NCBI GenBank assembly: GCA_038746745.1
Contig: JBCDKJ010000003.1
Span: 40,090 to 104,089, forward strand
Reading direction: 5' to 3'
Origin: JANQIO01 sp038746745
GTDB lineage: Bacteria > Pseudomonadota > Gammaproteobacteria > Pseudomonadales > Halieaceae
Length of the DNA: 64,000 nt
This document shows positions 17,210 to 26,157 of the stretch, in pieces. The position numbers were made by a program, and so were the translations under genes. How positions within the stretch are numbered: position 1 is the first letter of the stretch; every line of letters starts with the position of its first letter. The notes below the pieces were generated by a model. The model worked only from the letters and a program-made list of their open reading frames with translations. It did no database searches and had not been told where the DNA came from.

Positions 17210-19204
17210 ATGCAAAGTCTTTCTATTTACACGCCTACCGCTGTCCTGGCTTTAGCGGGACTCCTCCTGACAGGCGCTACGTTATCACACCTGGCGGTGG
17301 CCGAAGAACGTAAGTGGCCGGAAGCAGAGTGGCGAGTTCCAGACCCTGAAAGTCGGCTACCGATTGATGTAAATCGTCTAGAGGCATTTATTGATGGCGC
17401 TGCGCATAAGCTCAGTGTAGATCCAGAGATACCTGGGATGGCTATCGCGGTGGTCAGGTCCGACGCGCCGCTAGTTGTAAAAGGATACGGATGGTCGAAT
17501 GGTGCTTTGGATTTACCGGTCGACCCCCAGAAGCATCCTTTTCATATTGGCTCGGTGTCCAAGGTGATTGCCGCAGCGGCGGTTATGAAGCTGGTGGGTC
17601 GGGGCAAAATCGATATGAACGCCAGCGTCGGCGACTACCTCCCTGCAGAGGTGTTTGAAGACAGCCTCGGTGCTTACACTGTCGCTGATCTACTGGGTCA
17701 CACTACGGGTATGGAAGAGATTTACGCCAACTTCATTGGCACAGTGCCGGACGCGGATAAGCTCAGCGATAGTGAAATCCTGGCCCGTTACCGGCCGGCT
17801 CAGATACGGCCTCCCGGACAGACCAGCTACACCAACCATACCTGGGTGTTGCTGGGTCAAGTTGTCGAAGCAGTCACGGGCGTCAGGTTCGAGCAATACG
17901 TTGAAAGGAATATTCTGGCTCCAACCGGTATGTATCACTCGGGCTTTGAGCCAGAAACCGACGAGGAGCTTGCCGTGTTCGAACGAGTGAGAGGCCAGGT
18001 ATGGGAAAATGGCCGTTACAGAACGATGGACCTTGCTCCCCAGCCTCTCCACAGGTTGCTGTTCCCCACAGGGGGGCTTCGTAGCAGTGCTGCGGATATG
18101 GGTCGATTCATGCGTATGTACCTGAATATGGGAAGCCTCGATGGCGTGCAGATTCTTGCAGAGGAAACGGTGCGCCAGTCCGGCCGGCACCTAACGCAAC
18201 AAGCACCGGAAACGAATGGTCGCACGGATACCTTTTGGACTTACCGGATCGGGGCTCATACCGTCTATGATCATACTGGCAGAGTCGCCGGGTTCATTTC
18301 CCGTCTGATTATCGTCCCCTCCCTCGATATCGGGGTCTTCATCAATATTAATAATGATGTATCAGCAGGTGCGGGTTCGCTGGTGCGGTATCTGCCCGCG
18401 CAGATCATCAGATACGTGCTGGGGAATGATGTCGAACAGCTTGCACCCCGTTCCACAGAGACCTTTGACCCGGCCCGTTACACGGGGAGGTACATGCTGA
18501 GTCGTCGTAATGACACTTCAATCGAGAAGTTAATGCTTACGCGGTTTGCATCCGTGTCTGAGACCGGCGAGGGCGAGCTTCTGCTCAACGGGTCCAAGCT
18601 CTTTTACCCGGTAGCGGAAGATCTATTCCAGTCCTCGCGAACTGGTGAGTATCTTCGTTTCTACGGGGTAGAAAATGGCAGGGCGGAGTATTTTTCAGTA
18701 GGTGGCTCCTACATCTCCTTCGCGCAAAGGGTCAGCTTTTTCCAATCAAGGGAATTTCTTGTTCTGCTCGTCGCGCCTGGCTTCATTGTCGCGGGACTGC
18801 AACTACTGGTATTCCTGATGCGAGCCCTCGGTCTGCAAGTCGTTAACCGGCAACGGGAAAGCCTGTTCGACCAATCAAGCACTGCGGCATGGCTGCTTCG
18901 CGCCTGCTCCGTGACGTTTGTCGCAGCTTGCATCGTGCTCTGGCAAGCGGGTAGCCCGATCGTCGCAACCACCGAAGCAATCTATGACGTTTTTCCGTCG
19001 CCATATCTGGGCTTTGGCTTCTTGTTGCTGCATTTTGCAGTGTTCCTGAGCTTCTTAGCGGGGTTAGCAGTGATTACAGAGTGGTTCAAAGGTAATGGGA
19101 CCCTGGCTCAGCGAGGTTTGCGGTCGGCGATGGGTGTTGCATATCTCACGCTTTCTTTCGGGCTCATCTACTGGAATCTCGTGCCTGACTCGTTGATGGC
19201 GTGA
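17210..19204 (+). CDS. Membrane-anchored class-C beta-lactamase-fold serine hydrolase 2
   Basis: GGAG five bases before ATG 17210 and the signal peptide beginning MQSLSIYTPTAVL favour this start over ATG 17153. The catalytic domain shows SVSK (Ser-x-x-Lys), YTN and DHTG, the HTG being the third motif. Four membrane segments fill the C-terminal third, and the end reads FGLIYWNLVPD. The VFPSPYLGF segment before the third span is mirrored in the fragment at 24338-24625. It probably forms a transcription unit with hydrolase 1; they differ enough to act on different substrates. Confidence 0.9.
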   Translation: MQSLSIYTPTAVLALAGLLLTGATLSHLAVAEERKWPEAEWRVPDPESRLPIDVNRLEAFIDGAAHKLSVDPEIPGMAIAVVRSDAPLVVKGYGWSNGALDLPVDPQKHPFHIGSVSKVIAAAAVMKLVGRGKIDMNASVGDYLPAEVFEDSLGAYTVADLLGHTTGMEEIYANFIGTVPDADKLSDSEILARYRPAQIRPPGQTSYTNHTWVLLGQVVEAVTGVRFEQYVERNILAPTGMYHSGFEPETDEELAVFERVRGQVWENGRYRTMDLAPQPLHRLLFPTGGLRSSAADMGRFMRMYLNMGSLDGVQILAEETVRQSGRHLTQQAPETNGRTDTFWTYRIGAHTVYDHTGRVAGFISRLIIVPSLDIGVFININNDVSAGAGSLVRYLPAQIIRYVLGNDVEQLAPRSTETFDPARYTGRYMLSRRNDTSIEKLMLTRFASVSETGEGELLLNGSKLFYPVAEDLFQSSRTGEYLRFYGVENGRAEYFSVGGSYISFAQRVSFFQSREFLVLLVAPGFIVAGLQLLVFLMRALGLQVVNRQRESLFDQSSTAAWLLRACSVTFVAACIVLWQAGSPIVATTEAIYDVFPSPYLGFGFLLLHFAVFLSFLAGLAVITEWFKGNGTLAQRGLRSAMGVAYLTLSFGLIYWNLVPDSLMA

Positions 19205-19451
19205 GGGCGCAAGCAAATGATAGTACAGTGATTTCCTGACGGTTAGCGGCGGGCATAGGGTCTGTGGCAAGGTTGATCTTGTTGCAAGACAGGATTGTGC
19301 CAGCAATTTACCAGTAGATACTATCGGGCTTGTTGCACACTCGTATCAGTGGGTGCTGTGTCCAAGCACTACGCTGGTGAAGACGTATACACTCAGAGAC
19401 GAGTTCCAGTGCGTCGCACCCAGTTGCCGTAGAAACTTAAGCGACAGTCAG

Positions 19452-20024
19452 ATGAGCAAAGACGAAGACAACATACGCTCGACTAGCCAGGCTGATGTCC
19501 TACCTATCGCCGGTAGCGCAGCACTTTCCGAGCTTTATGACTGTTTGGCAGAGGAGCTTAGAGCCTATTTGACCCGTTTGCTAGGAGACGGGCCGCCTCA
19601 CCCGGATGATATCGTGCAGACTTCGTTTGAAAAGCTGGCGAGGGTGGCAGACTTTGACAAAATTCAAAGCCCTAGTGCTTTCTTGTGGCGGACAGCGCAG
19701 AACACGGTCACATCCGAGCGGCGCGCGTTGGCTGTTCGGCAACGGCATATTGAGACAGTAAAGCGGGAGTATTACGAAGAGAAAGGTGCTGGTTTTGATC
19801 CTAAGCGCGTCTTATTAGCGGAGGTCGAGATAGCGGCCGTACTCAAAAGGATCGAGGCAATGGCCGCGAACAAACGGGAGATCCTGCTACTAAGTCGCCT
19901 AGAGGGGCTCTCAAACGCGGAGATCGGGCGACGCCTGAAGGTCCCTACGTCTACGGTCAGGAAGCGCCTGGCCGCTGCCCTAAGAGAGCTCGATGCAGTA
20001 GTCAACCCGACTGGGGAGCGATAG
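19452..20024 (+). CDS. ECF (FecI-type) RNA polymerase sigma factor, cassette B
   Basis: Region 2 (LSELYDCLAEELRAYLTRLL; HPDDIVQTSFEKLA; FLWRTAQNTVTSE) and region 4 (IEAMAANKREILLLSRLEGLSNAEIGRRL) align by eye with the cassette A sigma factor, including the shared GDGPP/GGGPP turn. ATG 19452 gives a 190-residue protein; the frame is open to 19353 but the added residues do not look like sigma region. The 247-base gap before it shows no gene. FecR starts eight bases after its stop. Confidence 0.92.
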   Translation: MSKDEDNIRSTSQADVLPIAGSAALSELYDCLAEELRAYLTRLLGDGPPHPDDIVQTSFEKLARVADFDKIQSPSAFLWRTAQNTVTSERRALAVRQRHIETVKREYYEEKGAGFDPKRVLLAEVEIAAVLKRIEAMAANKREILLLSRLEGLSNAEIGRRLKVPTSTVRKRLAAALRELDAVVNPTGER

Positions 20025-20031
20025 TCTCGCC

Positions 20032-21066
20032 GTGTCAAAAATCCCCGAAGAGGCGCTGCAACAGGCCTATGATTGGCACGCACGTGCTGTCGGACGCGAC
20101 CTAAGCGTTAGCGAGCGACACGAGTTTGAGGCGTGGCTGGCTAGTGATGTGCGGCATCGCGCAGCGTATGACAAGGCTGTAAGCGTTTGGCAATTGCTTG
20201 GCCAGATACCTCGCGACCGCTATCCAACGTCCTCGTATTCGGCTGAAGGCGGCGAAGCTAACGCTGACACAGGACGGCAGGGCAGAGTTAGATTAAGGTT
20301 AAAACCACCAGTCGCCGTAGCTGTGGCAGCTTGTATTGCGCTAGCTGGCTTTTTTATTGCCGATTCACGACAGCAAGTGGTACCGACCAATTATTCGACA
20401 GCAGTCGCGCGGATAGCAGAATACACACTACCCGACGGCAGCAGGCTTGTACTGGGAGCCAGTTCCAGTGTTTCTGTGATGCTTGAAAAGTCGGCCCGAT
20501 ACGCGCGGCTGCTATCAGGTGAGGCTTATTTTGAAATCGCGCCAGACCGGGAAAGACCTTTCACTGTGGAAAGTGGTTCGCTGCAGATAGGCGTTGTTGG
20601 CACAGCGTTTTCGGTCACTCGTCAGGGCGAAAATACGCGCGTTACTGTTGCTGAAGGAACGGTAGCGGTGAGAGCCCAGTCTGGAGGGTTCATGCGCGCC
20701 CACCCACCCGAATCATTTTCTCAGTCAGTAACGCTTAAGGCAGGTCAGCGGATTGAGACCAAACAGGGCCGTCTGAAGCCCCCTACCACTGTGGAAGTGG
20801 CTAACATTGCAGCGTGGCGATCAGGTCGGCTACTTTTTACCGATGCGACGCTCGTTGAGATTATTTCGGTGGTGGATCGATATCACTCTGGTTCTATCAC
20901 AATTACCGACTCCGCCGCTGAAGACTTGACGCTGACGCTAGGCGTTGATGTCAACGATATTGATGGTCTGCTCGCTAACCTTGAAGCTGCACTGCCTATC
21001 ACAATCCGCTGTTTTCACGGTGGAGACTGCCTTATCAGCAGTCTTCGTGAATCAAAGGCGTTTTAG
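20032..21066 (+). CDS. FecR-family transmembrane anti-sigma factor, cassette B
   Basis: It starts with GTG. DUF4880 (AYDWHARAVGRDLSVSERHEF ... WLASDVRHRAAYDKAV) is followed by one span (about 93-110), FecR beta domain (LPDGSRLVLGASSSVSV; FTVESGSLQIGVVGTAFSV) and the STN-like DUF4974 tail (VDRYHSGSITITDSAAEDLTL). Paralogous to the cassette A anti-sigma factor. A cysteine pair near the C-terminus (RCFHGGDC) is absent from the A and C proteins and could form a periplasmic disulfide. Confidence 0.92.
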   Translation: MSKIPEEALQQAYDWHARAVGRDLSVSERHEFEAWLASDVRHRAAYDKAVSVWQLLGQIPRDRYPTSSYSAEGGEANADTGRQGRVRLRLKPPVAVAVAACIALAGFFIADSRQQVVPTNYSTAVARIAEYTLPDGSRLVLGASSSVSVMLEKSARYARLLSGEAYFEIAPDRERPFTVESGSLQIGVVGTAFSVTRQGENTRVTVAEGTVAVRAQSGGFMRAHPPESFSQSVTLKAGQRIETKQGRLKPPTTVEVANIAAWRSGRLLFTDATLVEIISVVDRYHSGSITITDSAAEDLTLTLGVDVNDIDGLLANLEAALPITIRCFHGGDCLISSLRESKAF

Positions 21067-21097
21067 CTAAATAAACGAAAGAAAAGGTGCTTATTAA

Positions 21098-21145
21098 GCG
21101 CTCTTGCGCGTCTTTATGTTCTAGCGTCTGAGAATGCGTCGCATT
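21098..21145. promoter_or_regulatory. Inverted repeats and CGTCTT in the leader of receptor B
   Basis: GCGC-TCTT-GCGC (21098-21109) and AATGC-GTC-GCATT (21133-21145) are perfect short inverted repeats in the 109 bases between FecR and the receptor start. CGTCTT at 21109-21114 matches the hexamer in the leaders of receptors A and C. The repeats differ in sequence from those of cassette A, so similarity is positional only. Confidence 0.4.
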
Positions 21146-21175
21146 TACATAAAGCCACGCCGCGGGAGAAAAGCC

Positions 21176-23773
21176 ATGCCAGTCAATCCAAAGATCGCGA
21201 TACGCCCAGCGCTCTTCCTATTCACTCTAGCGCTGATAATAGCTGTTTCAGGCTTTGCGCGTGATGCAACGGCCCAAGCAGTAACACAAACGGTAAGCCT
21301 GGATATAGAGCCAAAAAAGCTAAGCGCAGCACTGGCAGAGCTTGCCGCTGTCACTGGATTGAGCATCATCGCACCTAGTAGCGTGGTTCAAGACAAGTTA
21401 GCGCCAGCGCTAACGGGCGACTACACAGCTCAGCAAGCGCTAGCTGCCCTCTTAGACAACTCCGGTTTGATTGCAACGCAGTCCGCGAATGGGACATTCA
21501 TCATAAAGAGCGCACAACCCTCGAATCAACCCAGATTAAGGAGCGAAGCTGAAGGCGCACTGGAAGAAGTGATTGTATACGGCGTCAAACAGCCTATAAG
21601 TCTGCAGGACAGCGTTGAATCTGTGGAAGTCTTTTCCGCATCGCGTTTTGACGCAGAGAACCTCTTTAACATCAACGATGCGCTTGCGCGCACACCGAAT
21701 GTTTCAACACAAGGTGACGACCTTCGTTTTATCAACATTCGGGGTATTGACCGCAGCGGCACGACTGGCGCGGGTCAGGGCGTGGCGATCAATGTTTTTC
21801 AGGACGGCGTTCCTCTGTCAGACAGCGCGTTGCTCAATGGTTCGTCCAGCGCATGGGATATTGAGCAGCTTGAAGTGCTACTTGGTTCACAGTCTACAGT
21901 GCAGGGGCGCAACTCTATCGGTGGCGCCATTGTGCTGCAATCCAAAAGGCCAACATTCGGCTGGGAGGGTGCCGCCCGTGCCCGGGTGGCTGAATTCGAC
22001 ACCTATCAAGCATCTGCTGCCATATCCGGCCCGCTGATTGCCGACCAACTGGCGTTTCGCCTGAGCCTCGACCATCAGGAAACTGATGGCTTTATTACCA
22101 ATGGATTTACTAACGAACCGCATGATTCACGAGAAAGTCAGACGGTTCGCAGCCGCTTTTTGATTGAGCCGGAGGCACTCACTGGCTTTAGCGCGCTGTT
22201 AACGTTTGAATACAATGATAGGGACAGCACCAATAGTCAGAGTATGCAGTCTCAACCGGGTGACCTTGATTTCGATCCAAAGGATCGAATCACTTTTCCT
22301 GCCCAGAGTAACTTCAATGATTTCGAATCGTGGAAGTACATTGCAGACATCAGCTACACAATGAATGATCGTGTAACGCTCAAGCTCTTGGGTACCTATG
22401 AAGACATTGAATCCGACTTTGGTGGCACAGCTCCCTCAGGTGAGCTTGTTCAAACGGGCGAGCTTCTCAGAGATACTTACTCCACTGAAGCGCGTTTAGA
22501 GTTCGATTTCGGAAAACTGCGCGGTTTCGTCGGCGGCTTCTATTTCTTCACCGACGGTGAGACAACACAGTCGCAGATTCAGGCCATCTCAGATATCGTG
22601 CCATTCCCGGTCGATCCCATTGACAGTAGACTGACCTCTAGTGCGACTAACACAGACGAAGTGGAGAATTTCGCGTTCTTTACATCGTGGCGCTACGACA
22701 TAGCAGAGAAATGGACCATTGATGTTAATCTGCGTTACGACGACGAACGTTTTGAGCGCCAGAACGGTGAGCTAGTGTTTTCGGTTTCGCCGAGCGGTTG
22801 CCTGGTCACCGGGCCAGGAATCTTATTTGGTGACCCTACTGCGGGTCTGATCCAAGGCCCGTGCTCTGTTGCTGCCGAATTGCTGGCTGAGCCTATTGAG
22901 CCCCAGCAATCGGACAGTCTTTCGGTAGTGCTTCCTAGTGGTTCAATCACTTATCACGTAACCGAGCATGCGTCTATTTTTGCTGGCTATAGGCGCGGAT
23001 ATCGGGCGGGCGGTGCTTTTCTGTCATCTGGATTTTCTCCAACAGAACTGTTCAGGGTGATCACCTATGACCCCGAATTCCTGGACACCCTTGAGGCGGG
23101 ATGGCGGTCACAGTGGCTGGATCGGAGGCTGACCGTAAACGGAACCCTCTTTTACAGCGAGTATGAGGATCAACAGATTCAGTTTAGGGACGAGCGAGGA
23201 TTTAACGTTATTGATAATGCAGGTGAAACCTCGCTTTACGGGTTGGAGTTGTCGGCTAACTTCGTGGCAACACCAAGCTTGAGCTTTACAGCCAGCTTGG
23301 GCCTGCTTGAAACTAGTGTCGACGACTTTATCTTTCGGGAAGACAACCCTGGCACACCAGATAATGAACTTCTTGATCTTGCTGGTAACGAACTGGGTCG
23401 CTCTCCATCAACCACGTTCAACCTGGGTGCAAATTATCGTTCCAGAATCGGAGTTTTCGCTGGTGCTAACCTTAACTACCAGTCTGAATTCTGGTCAGAT
23501 ATCTTCAATCTTGACCAATCTCAGCTTGGTGATGGTTTGACTGAGCGGATCGATGCAGCAGCGATAGTCAATGCGCAGATCGGCTACGCGTTCAGCGACG
23601 CGTTAACGCTCACTCTTTACGCTAATAATCTTTTCGATGAGGACGCGCCATCCTTTGCAAACATCGGCAGTGCTAATGCGGCCGCAGGCGTAGGCAATCC
23701 AGTCAACCAGCGTTTGGTGTATCAGATTCGGCAACCACAGACCTTCGGCGTTACCCTGGATATGCAATTCTAA
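21176..23773 (+). CDS. TonB-dependent transducer with STN domain, receptor B
   Basis: GGGAG seven bases before ATG 21176 and the signal peptide starting MPVNPKIAIRPALFLFT (cleavage near ATA-Q) place the start there rather than at 21134. It has STN domain, TonB-box-like LEEVIVYG, plug and barrel ending DMQF. It is a close paralog of receptor A: the plug shares GAGQGVAINVFQDGVPL and STVQGRNSI, and the last third is similarly matched, while surface loops differ. The equivalent loop carries a Cys pair (GCLVTGPG ... QGPCSVAA). A GST remnant follows directly. Confidence 0.93.
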   Translation: MPVNPKIAIRPALFLFTLALIIAVSGFARDATAQAVTQTVSLDIEPKKLSAALAELAAVTGLSIIAPSSVVQDKLAPALTGDYTAQQALAALLDNSGLIATQSANGTFIIKSAQPSNQPRLRSEAEGALEEVIVYGVKQPISLQDSVESVEVFSASRFDAENLFNINDALARTPNVSTQGDDLRFINIRGIDRSGTTGAGQGVAINVFQDGVPLSDSALLNGSSSAWDIEQLEVLLGSQSTVQGRNSIGGAIVLQSKRPTFGWEGAARARVAEFDTYQASAAISGPLIADQLAFRLSLDHQETDGFITNGFTNEPHDSRESQTVRSRFLIEPEALTGFSALLTFEYNDRDSTNSQSMQSQPGDLDFDPKDRITFPAQSNFNDFESWKYIADISYTMNDRVTLKLLGTYEDIESDFGGTAPSGELVQTGELLRDTYSTEARLEFDFGKLRGFVGGFYFFTDGETTQSQIQAISDIVPFPVDPIDSRLTSSATNTDEVENFAFFTSWRYDIAEKWTIDVNLRYDDERFERQNGELVFSVSPSGCLVTGPGILFGDPTAGLIQGPCSVAAELLAEPIEPQQSDSLSVVLPSGSITYHVTEHASIFAGYRRGYRAGGAFLSSGFSPTELFRVITYDPEFLDTLEAGWRSQWLDRRLTVNGTLFYSEYEDQQIQFRDERGFNVIDNAGETSLYGLELSANFVATPSLSFTASLGLLETSVDDFIFREDNPGTPDNELLDLAGNELGRSPSTTFNLGANYRSRIGVFAGANLNYQSEFWSDIFNLDQSQLGDGLTERIDAAAIVNAQIGYAFSDALTLTLYANNLFDEDAPSFANIGSANAAAGVGNPVNQRLVYQIRQPQTFGVTLDMQF

Positions 23774-23860
23774 GCTTCATGGGCGCTATACATTAAAGTC
23801 CTTTTGGTCTGTGCGCTGCTGGAGATCGGACATGGCTGCATATCAAAAACCGAGTCATAG
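23774..23860 (+). pseudogene. Remnant of a GST gene (N-terminal fragment)
   Basis: In frame after the receptor B stop, bases 23789-23845 translate to KVLLVCALLEIGHGCIS flanked by a stop codon at 23858. This matches KVALVCALLDIAHDWIA of the GST at 9830 at 11 of 17 positions, and about 39 of 50 bases agree. The start codon and all downstream domains are lost. It shows that the GST was once duplicated with the sigma/FecR/receptor unit. Between here and 24338 I see no intact gene. Confidence 0.65.
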
Positions 23861-24337
23861 TCGATGTGTGGTAGGACAGTGGCTCGCCGGAGTGACAGGT
23901 TTTCGAGCTGTTTCTATTACAGCCTTTATCTCCTTAATCCCCGAACAGTCCGTGCATTTCGATTGTTCGCTATCTATAAGCGATCCCGAAGAGGCTCTAA
24001 AGACATACCGGCAAGCTTGGTTCAGACAGCCCAAGAGTATTGCTATGTGCGTGACTTCTTCTCTTGCCTGCGGACTCCTGTTCGGGAGCTTGTTCTTCAG
24101 TAATGAGTAGCGAGCTCGGCCTCTTTACGCCAGAACATGGTTAACATTAGGCTTCACGTGTAAGGGTCGCGAAAATTGAGCCAGAGAGGACTTTTCAGGC
24201 CAGCAGCGCGCACAAAGTCCCCATCCAGTAAATGCGTCCATCTGCTGAGCTGATATGACACTGCGTCCTGAATCCGGCATGTTGAAATCCGCTTGTTTAT
24301 CTTGATGTAAAGCTATATTTTTGCTCTCGAATGTACG

Positions 24338-24625
24338 GTGACATTAGGTCGTTACCTTCGGCTTCTTCCCCAGCTTAGCTCCAATCCTTTTGTCGGCAGT
24401 ATTTGCCGAATGGCAATTATTACTATGATGCTGAAGGTCTTCTCTCCCTATTTCATGTCCACGTGGTTAGTTCTGGGACTCACTGCTGCAGTGGTGTTGA
24501 TGATCGTACCTGCTCTTGCCGAAAGGGGCTGGGGCACTTGGAGTAAAGCTCGTTTTCTGGCGTCTGCTCTGATTTCTACCCTGGCGTGCGTAAAGGCCCT
24601 GCAATGGAATTTGATGGGGATATAA
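24338..24625 (+). pseudogene. C-terminal membrane tail of a lost serine hydrolase
   Basis: The 95-residue frame starts at GTG and contains VFSPYFMSTWLVLGLTAAVV and ends LQWNLMGI. This mirrors VFPSPYLGFGFLLLHFAVFL and YWNLV at the end of hydrolase 2, with a similar spacing of two hydrophobic segments and a basic patch between them. No catalytic domain precedes it, so it is read as the leftover of a third hydrolase. It could still be expressed as a small membrane protein. Upstream in frame is a stop at 24308. Confidence 0.55.
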
Positions 24626-24758
24626 ACCCGGTTGCGCATATAAAGAAAGTTGCTTTGAAGAATGCGTTACTCACCCCGTCGCAGGGTGCGGTGAACAGCC
24701 AGGTTGAGAGAAACTCAATTCAGTAATTAGTGCGTTTCCTGTGAATGAAGGAGTGTGT

Positions 24759-25481
24759 ATGCCAACGCTGTTATTGACTGGAGCAAGTCGGGGTATTGGA
24801 CATGCGACAGTAAAGAAATTCTCGGCAGAGGGGTGGCGGGTACTGACCTGCTCTCGTCAACCCTTTGATCCGCGTTGTCCCTGGCCGGGGGGCGAAAACG
24901 ATCATATTCAGGTGGACCTGGCGAACCCCGAAAGCGTAATCGCTGCAGTTGACGTGGTTCGCGCAAAACTTGATGGAGACCTGGCAGCATTGGTCAATAA
25001 CGCAGGGATTTCTCCAAAGGGGCCGAATGGAGAACGATTAAACACTCTGGATACCGATCTGCGTAGCTGGGGCCAGGTATTTCACGTTAACTTCTTCGCA
25101 TCCGTTGTTCTCGCCAGGGGTCTTCGCAAAGAATTAGCGGCTGCGCAGGGCGCTGTGGTGAACGTCACCTCTATTGCTGGTAGCAGGGTGCACCCTTTCG
25201 CAGGCGCAGCTTACGCTACATCTAAGGCGGCGCTAGCGGCACTTACGCGCGAAATGGCATATGACTTCGGCCCACTGGGCGTTCGCGTCAATGCCATTGC
25301 ACCAGGAGAAGTCGAAACGTCTATCTTGAGCCCCGGTACCGATAAGATCGTCGCAGACCTCCCTCTCCGACGAATAGGTCAGACAGATGAGGTAGCGGAT
25401 GTCGTATATTTCCTTTGCTCTAACGCCTCAAGCTACGTAACAGGCACAGAAATTGAGGTAAATGCAGGTCAGCATGTTTAA
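24759..25481 (+). CDS. Short-chain dehydrogenase/reductase
   Basis: AAGGAG five bases before ATG 24759 sets the start. TGASRGIG (dinucleotide binding), NNAGIS, and the Ser-Tyr-Lys triad in TSIAGSR and YATSKAAL are present, with a C-terminal YVTGTEIEVNAGQHV typical of classical FabG-like SDRs that oxidise or reduce hydroxyl/keto groups. It stands between the decayed stretch and sigma factor C, in the same direction, and may belong to the same regulon. Confidence 0.92.
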   Translation: MPTLLLTGASRGIGHATVKKFSAEGWRVLTCSRQPFDPRCPWPGGENDHIQVDLANPESVIAAVDVVRAKLDGDLAALVNNAGISPKGPNGERLNTLDTDLRSWGQVFHVNFFASVVLARGLRKELAAAQGAVVNVTSIAGSRVHPFAGAAYATSKAALAALTREMAYDFGPLGVRVNAIAPGEVETSILSPGTDKIVADLPLRRIGQTDEVADVVYFLCSNASSYVTGTEIEVNAGQHV

Positions 25482-25545
25482 GTCTGGGTATGGTCGATGT
25501 CAGATTTAGCGCGTCTCTGCACATCTACGTTTATTCCAGCAAGCA

Positions 25546-26157
25546 ATGACTTCACGCGACATGACATCTGACGATGATGGCGGGGATCGCACTCCGTTGC
25601 GTTTACCACGGAATGACGAGACAGTTTTTCAGAACCCCTTATTCCTTCGTATATACAAACGCCTTTACCAAAAGCTGGTGGATGGCTTGCGGGGCACCTA
25701 CGGCGCCGGTCCGCCTGATCCGGAGGAAGTGGCGCAGACTGCTTTTGTTAAGCTGGCCCAGCGCGGCCGGTTGGACGAGATAAAGGATGTTGAGGGCTTT
25801 GTCTGGATTTCTGCGCGCAATATTGTTTTGACGGAAAAGCGCAAGGAGATCGTGCGTCAGGAGAATCAGCCTGAGATCTCCCGGCGTTTTTTCGGTGAAG
25901 ACTGTGACACTTTCGAACCCGAGCGCGTCTTAAATGCAAGAGAGCAGCTTGAAATTGTCATGAGTGTGCTGGCTGAAATGCCTGAGCGGAGACAAAGAAT
26001 CTTTATGCTGAACCGTATTCATGGGCTCACCCCGGCAGAGGCTGGTCGTCGCTGCGGCGTCAGCAGGACTGCGGCTGTCAGGCATATTGCTCTGGCGACG
26101 AAGGCATTAGTCGTGGCACTGACCGATGAAAGTGCGTCTCTTGAGGGTGACCCATGA
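25546..26157 (+). CDS. ECF (FecI-type) RNA polymerase sigma factor, cassette C
   Basis: Region 2 (RLYQKLVDGLRGTYGAGPP; DPEEVAQTAFVKLA; FVWISARNIVLTE) and region 4 (LAEMPERRQRIFMLNRIHGLTPAEAGRRCGVS) are intact in a 203-residue protein. It shares the GPPDP turn with sigma A but is more diverged than A and B are from each other. ATG 25561 is a possible alternative start. Its stop overlaps the FecR gene by four bases. Confidence 0.92.
   Translation: MTSRDMTSDDDGGDRTPLRLPRNDETVFQNPLFLRIYKRLYQKLVDGLRGTYGAGPPDPEEVAQTAFVKLAQRGRLDEIKDVEGFVWISARNIVLTEKRKEIVRQENQPEISRRFFGEDCDTFEPERVLNAREQLEIVMSVLAEMPERRQRIFMLNRIHGLTPAEAGRRCGVSRTAAVRHIALATKALVVALTDESASLEGDP

Noticed and set aside
23811..24110. 99-residue rightward frame after receptor B
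   Set aside because: It begins inside the GST remnant in another frame, has no ribosome-binding site and no protein-like pattern; the stretch is better read as decayed DNA.
23774..24758. Search for an insertion sequence causing the decay between cassettes B and C
   Set aside because: No transposase-like frame, terminal inverted repeats or target duplication was seen; only the GST and hydrolase remnants.
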